From: an uncultured Bacillota bacterium
GTDB lineage: Bacteria > Bacillota > Clostridia > Christensenellales > Borkfalkiaceae
NCBI GenBank assembly: GCA_949283775.1
Contig: CASDTU010000083.1
Coordinates: 1-43,309 of the forward strand
Direction: 5' to 3'
DNA length: 43,309 nucleotides
A program made the position numbers and the translations under genes. How positions within the stretch are numbered: position 1 is the first letter of the stretch; each line of letters begins with the position of its first letter. The notes below the pieces were generated by a model. The model was given only the letters and a program-made list of their open reading frames with translations, had not been told where the DNA came from and made no database searches. Of the stretch, positions 14,179 through 23,100 are shown piece by piece.

Positions 14179-17043
14179 ATGGGACTGATCAGTTATTTAT
14201 TGAACAGCGACGGAAGAAAAAGCTTGAAAAAGCTGGATAAAATGGCGTACGCAGTCGAGGCGCTGGAAGGAAAATATGCGGCCATGACGGATGCGGATCT
14301 GCGCGCGCAGACGGATGTCCTGAAAGGCAGGCTGAAAAACGGCGAAACGCTCGACGATATTTTATACGATGCGTTTGCGCTCGTGCGGGAGGCGGCGAAC
14401 CGCGTATTAAAACTGAAACATTATCATGTGCAGATCATCGGCGGTATCGCCCTGCATCAGGGCCGAATCGCAGAAATGAAGACCGGCGAAGGAAAAACGC
14501 TCGTCGCGACGCTTCCTGCGTACCTGAACGCGCTGGCGGGAAAGGGCGTGCACATCGTGACCGTCAACGACTACCTTGCAAAGCGTGACGCGGAATGGAT
14601 GGGAAAGGTGCACCGCTTTTTGGGCCTTACGGTCGGGGTCGTCGTGCCCGGCATGGACGACGCGGCAAAGCAGGAAGCGTATAACTGCGACATCACCTAT
14701 GCGACGAACAACGAACTCGGCTTCGATTATCTGCGCGACAATTTAAAGACGGATTTAAAGAAGATGGTGCAGCGCGATCTGGATTTTGCGATCGTCGACG
14801 AAGTGGACTCCATTTTGATCGACGAAGCGAGAACGCCGCTCATCATTTCGGGCAAAGGAGACAAGTCCAGCGATCTGTACGAGCGCGTCGATAAATTTGT
14901 GCGTACGCTCACCGGCGGCTTTGAAGACGACGGCGTGAAGGGCGAAGAGGATACGGACAGCAAAAAGAAGAAAAAGAGACAGGAAGAGTCTGACGAGCCG
15001 GAAGAAATGGAAGAGGAATCCAAGTACGGTGACTACGACGATATCGCAAAGGGCTCCAAATACGGCGATTGGGATTACGTGATCGACCGCAAGGACAGGA
15101 GCGTACAGATCACGGAGAAGGGCGCGGCGAAAGCGGAGCGGTTCTTCAATATCGACAACCTCGGCGACATCGACAATGCGTCCCTCAACCATCATATCCA
15201 GCAGGCGCTCAAAGCGCACAAACTGTTCCACCGCGACGAGGACTATATCGTCAACGACGGCGAAGTGATTATCGTCGACGAATTTACGGGCCGTTTGATG
15301 ATCGGGCGCCGGTATTCGGACGGATTGCACCAGGCGATCGAGGCGAAGGAAGGCGTAAAAGTCCGCAACGAAAACAAGACGTATGCGACGATTACCTTCC
15401 AGAACTTCTTCCGCTTGTATAAGAAGTTATCGGGTATGACCGGTACGGCAAAGACGGAGGAAGGGGAATTCAGAACCATTTATTCCCTGGACGTTTTGGA
15501 GATTCCGACCAATAAACCGGTTATTCGGAAAGATGTGCCGGATGCAGTGTATTCCACCGTCGACGGGAAAAAGCGCGCGCTTTTGCGCGAGATCGAAGAG
15601 CGCCACGCAAAGGGTCAGCCTCTCTTGATCGGTACGGCTACCGTCGAAAAATCGGAAGAGATTGCGCGTATGCTTCGCAAAAACGGCATCAAGCACAACA
15701 TTTTGAACGCAAAAAACCATGAACGCGAGGCGGAGATCGTCGCGCAGGCTGGGCGTTTGGGCGCCGTTACCATTGCGACGAATATGGCGGGTCGCGGAAC
15801 GGATATCCTGCTGGGCGGCAACCCCGAATATCTTGCGAAAAAGCGGATGCGCGAAGAGGGCGTCGAACATGAAATGATCGAACTCGCCACTTCGTATGCA
15901 GAGCTGGACGGCGAGGCGGAAGAGATGCGCCGCAGATACCGTGCGCTCTATGAAGAGTATAAAAAGGAAACGGACGCGGAGAAAGAGGAAGTCGTCAAAG
16001 CGGGCGGCCTGTGCATTTTGGGTACGGAGCGCCACGAATCGCGGCGTATCGACAACCAGCTGCGCGGACGAAGCGGACGGCAGGGCGACCCGGGAGTTTC
16101 GATCTTCTTCATTTCGCTCGAAGACGATCTCATCAAACGGTTTGGCGGCGAGCGCATGAAAAAGATCTACAATATTTTCAGCAAGGACGACGATACCTGT
16201 CTGCAATCCAAACTGCTCTCGCACGGCATCGAAAACGCGCAGCGCGCGATCGAGGGCCGCAACTTCGGTATCCGTAAAAATATTCTGCAATACGACGACG
16301 TCATGAACAAACAGCGCGAAGTCATGTATGCGGAAAGAATGAAGGTTTTAAAGGGCGAAGACGTCCATTCGCAGGTCGTCAAATTTATTCCCCAATTCGT
16401 GCATAAAGTGGTCAAGGAAGCGGTGAATATCGACGAAATGCCCGAAAAATGGGATGCGGCGGTCTTGAACCGCGCGCTGGAACAGCGCCTGCTTCCCGAA
16501 GGCAGCAACTTTATCACGCAGGATAAGCTGAATAAATGGGACGTTGACTACGCGATCGACAAGATCACAAAGGCGACGGAAAAGGCATATGAGGAAAAGA
16601 TCGTTCAGGTCAGGGAAGAACTCGGGCTCGACTATGCGGACGTCGAGCGCAGATTCCTGCTCATGAACGTGGACAGAAACTGGATCGATCAGATCGACGC
16701 GATGGATCAGCTCCGCAAGGGTATCGGCCTTCGCGCGTACGGCAACGTGGATCCGGTCATCTCTTATAAGCGGGAAGGATTTGAAATGTTCGACGAAATG
16801 ATCGAACGGATCCAGGAAACGACGATCGCGATGCTTTTGAAAGTCCGCATCGAAGTATCCCGCCCGATGGTGCGCCCGATCGAAGAGCCGAAAAATCTGA
16901 CCGACAATTCGCAGCTCGTGACCAATTCGGCGGAAGGCGCCGCAAAACCGACGGTGAAGTCGAACAAGGAGGTTGGCAGAAACGATCCCTGCCCTTGCGG
17001 AAGCGGTAAAAAATACAAAAACTGCTGCGGCAAGAACGTTTAA
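14179..17043 (+). CDS. secA: Preprotein translocase subunit SecA
   Basis: ATPase motor that drives secretory proteins through SecYEG. Walker A MKTGEGKT lies near residues 99-107, followed by the DEAD-like IVDEVDSILIDEARTPLIISG, GMTGTAKTEEGEF, ATNMAGRGTDI and the RNQLRGRSGRQGD-type motif (here IDNQLRGRSGRQGD). The C-terminal zinc and SecB-binding motif CPCGSGKKYKNCCGK is intact. At 954 residues it exceeds the roughly 840 of B. subtilis. Part of the excess is an acidic/Lys-rich insertion at about residues 245-300 that contains SKYGDYD and SKYGDWD, apparently a small tandem duplication. AGGGGAGA precedes ATG. A 14-bp-stem terminator follows. Confidence 0.97.
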   Translation: MGLISYLLNSDGRKSLKKLDKMAYAVEALEGKYAAMTDADLRAQTDVLKGRLKNGETLDDILYDAFALVREAANRVLKLKHYHVQIIGGIALHQGRIAEMKTGEGKTLVATLPAYLNALAGKGVHIVTVNDYLAKRDAEWMGKVHRFLGLTVGVVVPGMDDAAKQEAYNCDITYATNNELGFDYLRDNLKTDLKKMVQRDLDFAIVDEVDSILIDEARTPLIISGKGDKSSDLYERVDKFVRTLTGGFEDDGVKGEEDTDSKKKKKRQEESDEPEEMEEESKYGDYDDIAKGSKYGDWDYVIDRKDRSVQITEKGAAKAERFFNIDNLGDIDNASLNHHIQQALKAHKLFHRDEDYIVNDGEVIIVDEFTGRLMIGRRYSDGLHQAIEAKEGVKVRNENKTYATITFQNFFRLYKKLSGMTGTAKTEEGEFRTIYSLDVLEIPTNKPVIRKDVPDAVYSTVDGKKRALLREIEERHAKGQPLLIGTATVEKSEEIARMLRKNGIKHNILNAKNHEREAEIVAQAGRLGAVTIATNMAGRGTDILLGGNPEYLAKKRMREEGVEHEMIELATSYAELDGEAEEMRRRYRALYEEYKKETDAEKEEVVKAGGLCILGTERHESRRIDNQLRGRSGRQGDPGVSIFFISLEDDLIKRFGGERMKKIYNIFSKDDDTCLQSKLLSHGIENAQRAIEGRNFGIRKNILQYDDVMNKQREVMYAERMKVLKGEDVHSQVVKFIPQFVHKVVKEAVNIDEMPEKWDAAVLNRALEQRLLPEGSNFITQDKLNKWDVDYAIDKITKATEKAYEEKIVQVREELGLDYADVERRFLLMNVDRNWIDQIDAMDQLRKGIGLRAYGNVDPVISYKREGFEMFDEMIERIQETTIAMLLKVRIEVSRPMVRPIEEPKNLTDNSQLVTNSAEGAAKPTVKSNKEVGRNDPCPCGSGKKYKNCCGKNV

Positions 17044-17094
17044 GCGCCCGAACAGAGGAAGAAAACGCTCTGTAAAAGGCGGAGAGCAAAATTG

Positions 17095-17144
17095 AAAAAA
17101 AGCAATCTTGTAAGGGTTTGTTCCTTTTTGAGATTGCTTTTTTT
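17095..17144 (+). terminator. Intrinsic terminator after secA
   Basis: A 14-bp stem (17095-17108 with 17131-17144) whose 3' arm ends in seven T, with a small inner AAGG/CCTT helix in the loop. The A-run on the 5' side would also let it work on the minus strand. Confidence 0.85.
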
Positions 17145-17190
17145 GATTGCAAAAGCGCAGGGGCGCGTGGTTTTTTTCAGAAGAAATACA

Positions 17191-17219
17191 TTGACAAAAC
17201 CTTGTCGGGATGGTACAAT
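17191..17219 (+). promoter_or_regulatory. Promoter of the PH-domain gene
   Basis: TTGACA (17191-17196), a 17-base spacer and TACAAT (17214-17219), a near-consensus sigma-A promoter. The coding start is 24 bases downstream. Confidence 0.85.
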
Positions 17220-17242
17220 CTAAACAAGGAGGATAGAAAAAA

Positions 17243-17887
17243 GTGGCAAAATTTGATGAAAATTATTTTAAACTCAGTGAAGAAGATAAAAAGATGCAGG
17301 ATATTACGTCCATCGTCGCGGAAGACGAACAGGTCCTTTGGCGGGGAAAGCCGAAAAAATCGGCCTACATCCTCAATAAAGTGCTGTCTATGCTGCCGTT
17401 CGCTTTGATTTGGCTGCTCTTTGACGGCGCTTTTATTGCAATGCTTTGCGTTTTCGGGCCAAAACTTCCGACGTTTTTTCTGGTCGTACTGATCGTATTT
17501 TTTGCGTTTCACTTGCTGCCGGTATGGATCTGGATCACCAACATCGTTACGGCGAACAGGCAGCACAAAAATCTCGAATATATGTTTACGAATAAGCGGA
17601 TCGTGATCCGTTCCGGGATCATCGGCATCGACTTCAAAAATATTTACTATGCTGATATTGCTTCGGTGAATTTAAAGGTCGGGCTCATCGATAAGATCTG
17701 CAAGGTCGGGGATATCTACATCAAGAGCCGCGAAGGGGCCAATGTGTTGTTTGATCTCGAAAATTGCTATTTTATCGTGCAAAAGTTGCAGGAGATCGTG
17801 GTGGATTTGAAGATGGACGCATCGTTCCCCAACGCTTTGCGGCCGGAAAACAATTCCGGTTATCAGACAAAATATACGAAGAAGTGA
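17243..17887 (+). CDS. Membrane protein with bacterial PH domain (bPH2, YdbS/YdbT-like)
   Basis: 214-residue protein with two hydrophobic helices (about residues 47-70 and 76-100, LSMLPFALIWLLF and FFLVVLIVFFAFHLL) and a C-terminal PH-like domain. Its family markers are EYMFTNKRIVIRSGIIG and the segment ADIASVNLKVGLIDKI, ending in GDIYIKS. VLWRGKP near residue 32 is typical of DUF304-type proteins. It probably sits in the cytoplasmic membrane with the domain inside. The biochemical function of the family is not settled. It starts with GTG, supported by AAGGAGGA at 17226-17233, and is a single-gene unit between a promoter and strong hairpins. Confidence 0.85.
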   Translation: MAKFDENYFKLSEEDKKMQDITSIVAEDEQVLWRGKPKKSAYILNKVLSMLPFALIWLLFDGAFIAMLCVFGPKLPTFFLVVLIVFFAFHLLPVWIWITNIVTANRQHKNLEYMFTNKRIVIRSGIIGIDFKNIYYADIASVNLKVGLIDKICKVGDIYIKSREGANVLFDLENCYFIVQKLQEIVVDLKMDASFPNALRPENNSGYQTKYTKK

Positions 17888-17902
17888 CGGTAAAAGCGAA
17901 GC

Positions 17903-18031
17903 GCGCCGCCAACCGGCGGCGCAGGCGATAAAAGAGCGGCAAGGGACAGATTTTTGTGCCGCTTATAGGAAAAAGAGTAAAAGCGAGGCAAGTTTTGAGC
18001 CCGAAGAGGGTTCAAGATTTGCCTCGCTTTT
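17903..18031 (+). terminator. Two hairpins ending the PH-domain gene; rest of gap plain
   Basis: First a perfect 8-bp GC stem (17903-17910 with 17915-17922) without a U-run. Then a long two-part hairpin: 13 bp (17979-17991 with 18019-18031) stacked on an 8-bp inner helix with one G-U pair, closed by GAAG. Its 3' arm ends in TTTT. The second is the likely terminator. The gap continues to 18206, with only the next promoter in it. Confidence 0.75.
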
Positions 18032-18151
18032 GCAGAATGCATGAAAATACTTGCGCCATTGAAAAAGTTTTCAATAGCGCGGCGGCATGGGGGCAAATTT
18101 TTTTCGAAACCAAAAGAAAAGAGAAAGAGTTGAATTTTGGCAGTGCCATAA

Positions 18152-18180
18152 TTGACAGAAAAAAAGAACTCGTGTATAAT
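18152..18180 (+). promoter_or_regulatory. Consensus promoter of the CaCA exchanger gene
   Basis: TTGACA (18152-18157), 17-base spacer, TATAAT (18175-18180): an exact sigma-A consensus. The start codon is 27 bases after the -10 box. Confidence 0.92.
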
Positions 18181-18206
18181 AAAAGGAAAAAAATTCGGAA
18201 GCAAAA

Positions 18207-19214
18207 ATGTTAGCATTGCAGATATTTTTTTTGGTTTTAGGTTTGGCGCTTCTGGTGAAGGGCGCGGACTGGTTCGTGGACGGAAGCGCGGGTATCGCAA
18301 AAAAGATGAAGATCTCGGCGCTCGTGATCGGACTGACCGTCGTCGCTTTCGGTACGAGCGCGCCCGAACTTGCCGTATCGGTCACTTCGGCGATCGAACA
18401 TTCCACCGATATCGCGATCGGAAACGTTGTGGGCAGCAATATCGTCAATATTCTTTTGATATTGGGGTTATCGGCGCTAGTGCACCGTTTGCCGGTACAA
18501 AAAAACTCATTGTATCTGGATCTGCCCGTATTACTGCTTGCGAGCGCGCTTTTGATCGGTCTGGGTGCGTGGCAAAACGCATTGCAGTGGTGGGACGGAG
18601 TGATTTTGCTGGCTGTTTTTTCCGTTTACATGGCGGTACTTCTGACGCAGGCCCGCAAGGAACAAAAACGCCTGACGGCGCTCGGCGAGCTTTCGCAGGA
18701 GGAGGCGCCGAAGGAAGAGAAGGCGCCGAAAGGTAAGATCGGGGCATGGTTTTCGGCGATGGAGCAAAAGGCGTGGTTTTTGCTGATCCTGATCGTCGTG
18801 GGACTTGCGATGGTCGTGGGCGGCGGAACCCTCCTTGTGAACGCGGCGACGTACATCGCGGAGTATGCGGGGGTATCCGAACGGGTGATCGGGCTGACGG
18901 TCGTGGCGATCGGAACGTCTCTTCCCGAACTCGTCACTTCGGTGATCGCGGCGATCAAGGGCGAAACGGACATTGCGGTCGGCAATATCATCGGGAGCAA
19001 TATCTTTAATATTTTCATCGTGGCGGGGATTTCTTCTCTGTTTTACCCGCTGACGTTTACGATATCCAACTGTATCGATGCCTGTGTGGCGTTGGGCGCG
19101 GCGGTACTGCTGTATCTTCTTTCACTGGTGCGCGGGCACAAGCTCGGAAAAGTTGCAGGCGCACTGATGCTGACGGGATTTATCGCCTATTACGTTTACT
19201 TATTTGCAGTATAG
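18207..19214 (+). CDS. Calcium/sodium antiporter, CaCA family (YrbG-like)
   Basis: Membrane cation/proton or cation/sodium exchanger. The two inverted alpha repeats that form the ion path are clear: VAFGTSAPELAVSV with GNVVGSNIVNILLILG near residues 45-95, and VAIGTSLPELVTSV with GNIIGSNIFNIFIVAG near residues 231-276. Each has the conserved acidic residue in PEL and the GSN motif. About ten hydrophobic helices and a charged central loop (residues 150-185) fit the 335-residue YrbG type. The ribosome binding site is weak (GGAAG), although the promoter is an exact consensus. Ion specificity cannot be read from sequence. Confidence 0.93.
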   Translation: MLALQIFFLVLGLALLVKGADWFVDGSAGIAKKMKISALVIGLTVVAFGTSAPELAVSVTSAIEHSTDIAIGNVVGSNIVNILLILGLSALVHRLPVQKNSLYLDLPVLLLASALLIGLGAWQNALQWWDGVILLAVFSVYMAVLLTQARKEQKRLTALGELSQEEAPKEEKAPKGKIGAWFSAMEQKAWFLLILIVVGLAMVVGGGTLLVNAATYIAEYAGVSERVIGLTVVAIGTSLPELVTSVIAAIKGETDIAVGNIIGSNIFNIFIVAGISSLFYPLTFTISNCIDACVALGAAVLLYLLSLVRGHKLGKVAGALMLTGFIAYYVYLFAV

Positions 19215-19282
19215 CGGTCAGCAGGACAAAGAAATACAGTTTTTGTGCAAACGGAGCAAGTGTTTTTTTGGGAAAAGCGTGG

Positions 19283-19334
19283 TATAATACAGAGGATACG
19301 AGGGGGGCGTAAAAATTGCGCCCCGAAATTTTTT
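19283..19334 (+). promoter_or_regulatory. -10 box and leader hairpin before the hydantoinase gene
   Basis: TATAAT at 19283-19288 has only a poor -35 partner (GTGTTT or TGTTTT 16-17 bases upstream). Shortly after comes a 6-bp GC stem (19304-19309 with 19319-19324), then GAAA and six T (19329-19334). This is terminator-like and lies just before the ribosome binding site. It could attenuate the gene. Confidence 0.5.
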
Positions 19335-19351
19335 AAAAGAGGCAAAAGAGA

Positions 19352-21388
19352 ATGAAGATAGCGATCGGGATCGATACCGGCGGAACGTACACCGATGCGG
19401 TCATGTACGATTTTGAAACGAAAAAAATATTGGGTACGGCGAAAGCGCTCACGACGAAGGAAGATCTCTGCATCGGAATCTCGGCGGCGCTGGACGGTCT
19501 TTCGGAGGAATATTTTCCGCAGGTGCGGATGCTGTCCTTATCGACCACGCTTGCGACGAATGCCTGCGTCGAAGGAAAGGGCGGCAGAGCGAAACTGTTT
19601 TTTTTCGGCGGAGACGAGGATATTTTGCGCAAATACGGATCGCAATACGGACTGCCTCTTGCAGAGGAGATCTGCATCGAACCCTGCAAGACGGATATAT
19701 CCGGTTCGATCGAACAGATGCCCGATTGGGATCTGTTTGAAAAAGACGTGCGGGAATACTGTTCGGGCCAGGACGGTCTCGGCGTAATCGAACTGTACGC
19801 CATCAAAAACGGGGCGGTCATCGAGCGGGAGGCAAAGGAGCGCATCGCCAAGATCACGGATATACCCGTAACGTGCGGAAACGAGCTGTTTAAAGAACTG
19901 AACAGTTTGCAGCGCGGCGCAGGCACTCTTTTGAACGCGCAGCTGTATCCCGTGATCGAAGATTTTATGAAAGCGATCGGCAGAGCGATGCAAAAGCGCA
20001 AGATCCATGCTCCGATCGTGATCATGCGCAGCGACGGAAGTCTGATGAGCGAAAGTTTTGCGCGGTTGCACCCGGTGGAGACGCTGCTCTGCGGCCCTGC
20101 GGCGAGCGTAGTGGGCGGTTTTACGCTGACCAATGAAAAGAATGCCGTGATCGTGGATATGGGCGGCACGACGACGGATATCGCCATCGTGGAAGACGGT
20201 TTGCCCGTTCGCACGGAGGACGGCGTCCGCATCGGCAAATGGCGCACGTTTGTCAACGGCATGCTGATTCGAACCTTCGGCCTCGGCGGCGACAGCGCGG
20301 TGCATTATCACGAGCGCAATCTCATTTTGGAAGAATATCGCGTAATACCGCTTTGCGTGGCGGCGTCGAAATTTCCTGCCATGTACGAGCGGCTGAAACA
20401 GCTGTACGATTCGGGAAAGATCTGCCACACGGCACAGCGGCACGAATTTTTTGCGGCAGGAAAGGATATTGCCGGGGACGGCCGCTATACCGAACAGGAA
20501 CAGAAATTCTGCGCGGCCCTGCGCAAGTGCCCGATGATCCTCGAAGACGCCGCGGCTTTTTTCGGCAAAGACGTATATACGCTCAATATCAAGCGCCTCA
20601 TAAAAGAAGGCGCCGTGCAGGTCTGCGGTCTCACGCCGACCGATCTGATGCACGTTCGGGGTGATTTTGAGCGCTTTGATAAGCGGATGGCGTCTCTCGC
20701 TGCGGAAATCGTCGCGCAGAATCTGGGCATCACGAAAGAGGAGCTGTGCGAGCAGGTTTACGCTGAGATCGTGCATAAAATGTATGGAAACGTCGTCAAG
20801 ATCATGCTCGCGCACAGGGACGGCTATTTTGCCAAGAACGGCTTCGGAAAAGATACGGAGCATATGATCGAAGAGAGCTATCAGGTCGCCGTCGGAAAAA
20901 AACAACCGGGCATCGTGACGGCGCAGTTTCATACCGATTTTAAGCTGATCGGGATCGGCGCGCCGATCCGCCTGTTTTTGGACAGAGTCGCAGAGCTTTT
21001 GGGAACACAGGCCGTGATCCCCGTTCATTCAGAAGTGGCCAATGCCCTCGGCGCCGTAACCGGAAATGTCTATGCTTCGAGCATAGTGGAGATAAAGCCC
21101 GGATTTACCGAAGAGGGCGCGGGAGGATTTACCGTTTATGCGGAAGGCGAAGTACGCACCTTTGAGGAGCTGGAAACGGCCGAACAGTTTGCCCGAAAGA
21201 GCGCGCGAGAAAGCGCAGAGCGCAGTGCGCGCGAGCGCGGAGCGGCAGGCTATATCGAAGTGAGCGACAAGAGCGAGTACCATTCCCCCGAAATCGGATT
21301 CGCCTCGGAGGATTCCGAGCGCAGCACTCTGTTTATGGGCGTAACGGTAACGGCCGAAGCCGTCGGTTCGCTGGGACTGCACGGCTGA
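19352..21388 (+). CDS. Hydantoinase/oxoprolinase family protein (HyuA-like)
   Basis: 678-residue member of the HyuA group with an ASKHA-type ATP fold: GIDTGGTYTDAVMYD at residues 6-20, the second phosphate loop VDMGGTTTDIAIV near 268-280, and GPAASVVGG near 247-255. Characterised relatives form ATP-dependent amidohydrolases or carboxylases with a HyuB subunit. No hyuB gene lies next to it, and the gene stands alone. The C-terminal third has an Arg/Ser/Glu-rich stretch (ARKSARESAERSARERGAAG). The ribosome binding site is AGAGG. The family is secure but the substrate is unknown. An oxoprolinase-type annotation would be over-specific. Confidence 0.87.
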   Translation: MKIAIGIDTGGTYTDAVMYDFETKKILGTAKALTTKEDLCIGISAALDGLSEEYFPQVRMLSLSTTLATNACVEGKGGRAKLFFFGGDEDILRKYGSQYGLPLAEEICIEPCKTDISGSIEQMPDWDLFEKDVREYCSGQDGLGVIELYAIKNGAVIEREAKERIAKITDIPVTCGNELFKELNSLQRGAGTLLNAQLYPVIEDFMKAIGRAMQKRKIHAPIVIMRSDGSLMSESFARLHPVETLLCGPAASVVGGFTLTNEKNAVIVDMGGTTTDIAIVEDGLPVRTEDGVRIGKWRTFVNGMLIRTFGLGGDSAVHYHERNLILEEYRVIPLCVAASKFPAMYERLKQLYDSGKICHTAQRHEFFAAGKDIAGDGRYTEQEQKFCAALRKCPMILEDAAAFFGKDVYTLNIKRLIKEGAVQVCGLTPTDLMHVRGDFERFDKRMASLAAEIVAQNLGITKEELCEQVYAEIVHKMYGNVVKIMLAHRDGYFAKNGFGKDTEHMIEESYQVAVGKKQPGIVTAQFHTDFKLIGIGAPIRLFLDRVAELLGTQAVIPVHSEVANALGAVTGNVYASSIVEIKPGFTEEGAGGFTVYAEGEVRTFEELETAEQFARKSARESAERSARERGAAGYIEVSDKSEYHSPEIGFASEDSERSTLFMGVTVTAEAVGSLGLHG

Positions 21389-21420
21389 GTCGGGAAAAAT
21401 CTCTTTTTTGCGCCAAAAAG

Positions 21421-21671
21421 AAAAGACCGCAGAATGAAAAGACAGAAGAAAAGGCCGCAAAAAGAGAAGACTATATTAGGATGAAATGGAAGAAAAGGCC
21501 GCAGGATAACAAAACAGGATAAAAGGCCGCAGAGCGTAAGGACTGGGAAGCGGGCAAAAAAGTTTCTTCTGAAAAAGCTGTTTGCCGCAGCGGACGGGCG
21601 CCCGTCGTTTTTGAAGCGGGGGCGGGATAAAAAAGACAGCTTAAAAGCGGGATAAAAAAGACAGCTTAAAA
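21421..21671 (+). repeat. Repeat-rich gap between the hydantoinase gene and prfB
   Basis: The 594-base gap 21389-21982 starts with four copies of AAAAGRCCGCA (near 21421, 21450, 21494 and 21522), spaced 28-44 bases. A perfect 25-bp tandem duplication follows (21622-21646 and 21647-21671), starting GCGGGATAAAAAAG. I see no gene. From 21672 to 21828 there is nothing I can support. The prfB promoter and leader occupy the end. Confidence 0.75.
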
Positions 21672-21828
21672 GCAGGAAAAGTTTTTAGCAAATATAGTTA
21701 AAAGGCGGAAAATATGCAAGGGCCTTATTAAAAAAGTAGATTTTTCAAGGAAGGCACCTTTTCGGGGAAAGAAAAACTCGGAAAAGCGAGGGGAATCTTT
21801 TGCACGTTATACGGGCGGCGCAGGTTTG

Positions 21829-21858
21829 TTGACAAAGCGCCGCCCGGTATGCTATAAT
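21829..21858 (+). promoter_or_regulatory. Promoter of prfB
   Basis: TTGACA (21829-21834), an 18-base spacer and TATAAT (21853-21858). The leader to prfB is about 118 bases. Confidence 0.88.
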
Positions 21859-21902
21859 CAAATGGAAAAATTGACCTGCGACCAAGCGGGAAGAGAGCAA
21901 GC

Positions 21903-21928
21903 CGCCGAAGGATTCTTCGGCGCTGTTT
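21903..21928 (+). promoter_or_regulatory. Terminator-like hairpin in the prfB leader
   Basis: A perfect 8-bp stem (CGCCGAAG 21903-21910 with CTTCGGCG 21915-21922), GATT loop, then CTGTTTT. The T-run is short (four), so it may be a weak terminator or only a structured leader. Confidence 0.45.
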
Positions 21929-21982
21929 TACAAAATCAGGGCGGACGCGGCTTTGGGGCCGGATCCGACGGCAGAGGTGGTT

Positions 21983-23080
21983 ATGTTTAAAGCGGACGAT
22001 TACCGATTGCGCGCAAAGGCGCTTTCCGATTCTTTGGCGGAAACCAAAGAGGCGCTGGATATCGATATACTGACAGAGAAATTAAAGGATTTAAAGAAGG
22101 AACAGGAAAAGCCGGAGGTATGGCAGGATCTGGAACTTTCGAAAAAGCTGGGCAGGGAAGTTTCCTCGGTAGAAGGCAAGATCAATGCTTACGAAAAGGG
22201 GAAAAAAGCGCTGGACGAAGTTTTGGAAGTGATCGATCTGATCGAGGAAACGGGAGAAGAGGATTTGGTGCCGGAGCTGGACTCCCTGCTCGAGAGTGCG
22301 GAAGCGGATCTGGAAGATATGCGTATCCGTTCCCTGCTTCGCGGCCAGTACGACAACTATAACGCGCTTTTGACGCTGCATTCGGGTGCGGGCGGCACGG
22401 AGAGCTGCGATTGGGTATCGATGCTGTATCGCATGTATACGCGCTACGCCGAGCGGAACGGTTTTAAGGTGACCGAGCTCGACCGTCTGGACGGCGATGA
22501 AGCCGGGATCAAGAGCGTCGATTTTAAGATCGAGGGCGAAAATGCGTACGGATATCTCAAAGCCGAAAAGGGAGTGCATCGGCTGGTCCGCATTTCGCCG
22601 TTCGACGCCAACAAGCGCCGCCATACCTCCTTTGCTTCGCTGGAAGTCATGCCCGAGATCGAAGACGACGGTGCGGTGGAGATCCGCAGCGAGGATCTGA
22701 AAGTGACGACGTATCGTTCCAGCGGTGCGGGCGGGCAACATATCAATAAGACGGAATCGGCGATCCGCATTCAGCATATCCCGACGGGGATCGTCGTGTC
22801 CTGTCAGAACGAGCGTTCGCAGATCCAAAATCGCGAAATGGCGATGAAGATGCTGCGCAGCAAGCTCATCGAATTGAAAGAAAGCGAGCGCCTTGCCAAC
22901 GAACAGAATTTAAAGGGTGAGATCAAGAAGATCGAATGGGGCAGCCAAATACGGAGCTATGTGTTCTGTCCGTACACGATGGTCAAAGATCATCGTACCG
23001 GCTGTGAAACGGGCAACATTCAGGCTGTCATGGACGGAGATATTCAGCCCTTTATCATCGATTATCTGAAAAAGAGCTGA
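21983..23080 (+). CDS. prfB: Peptide chain release factor 2, no programmed frameshift
   Basis: Recognises UGA and UAA and triggers peptide release. The GGQ motif is in SSGAGGQHINKTES near residues 236-249. The tripeptide SPF, which marks RF2 rather than RF1, is in VRISPFDANKRRHTSF. Most bacteria break prfB with an in-frame UGA read by a +1 shift after about codon 25. Here Leu25-Asp26 is encoded CTG GAT (22055-22060) in one continuous frame, with no UGA and no internal Shine-Dalgarno stimulator. The start is ATG 21983 after AGAGGTGG, giving 365 residues. An earlier in-frame start at 21953 has no support. Confidence 0.95.
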   Translation: MFKADDYRLRAKALSDSLAETKEALDIDILTEKLKDLKKEQEKPEVWQDLELSKKLGREVSSVEGKINAYEKGKKALDEVLEVIDLIEETGEEDLVPELDSLLESAEADLEDMRIRSLLRGQYDNYNALLTLHSGAGGTESCDWVSMLYRMYTRYAERNGFKVTELDRLDGDEAGIKSVDFKIEGENAYGYLKAEKGVHRLVRISPFDANKRRHTSFASLEVMPEIEDDGAVEIRSEDLKVTTYRSSGAGGQHINKTESAIRIQHIPTGIVVSCQNERSQIQNREMAMKMLRSKLIELKESERLANEQNLKGEIKKIEWGSQIRSYVFCPYTMVKDHRTGCETGNIQAVMDGDIQPFIIDYLKKS

Positions 23081-23100
23081 TTCTTTGAATGAGGTGGCCC

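Noticed and set aside
19538-21028. 496-codon minus-strand frame across the hydantoinase gene
   Set aside because: It is antisense to a clear protein family, is rich in His/Arg/Gln as expected for an antisense frame, and has no motif.
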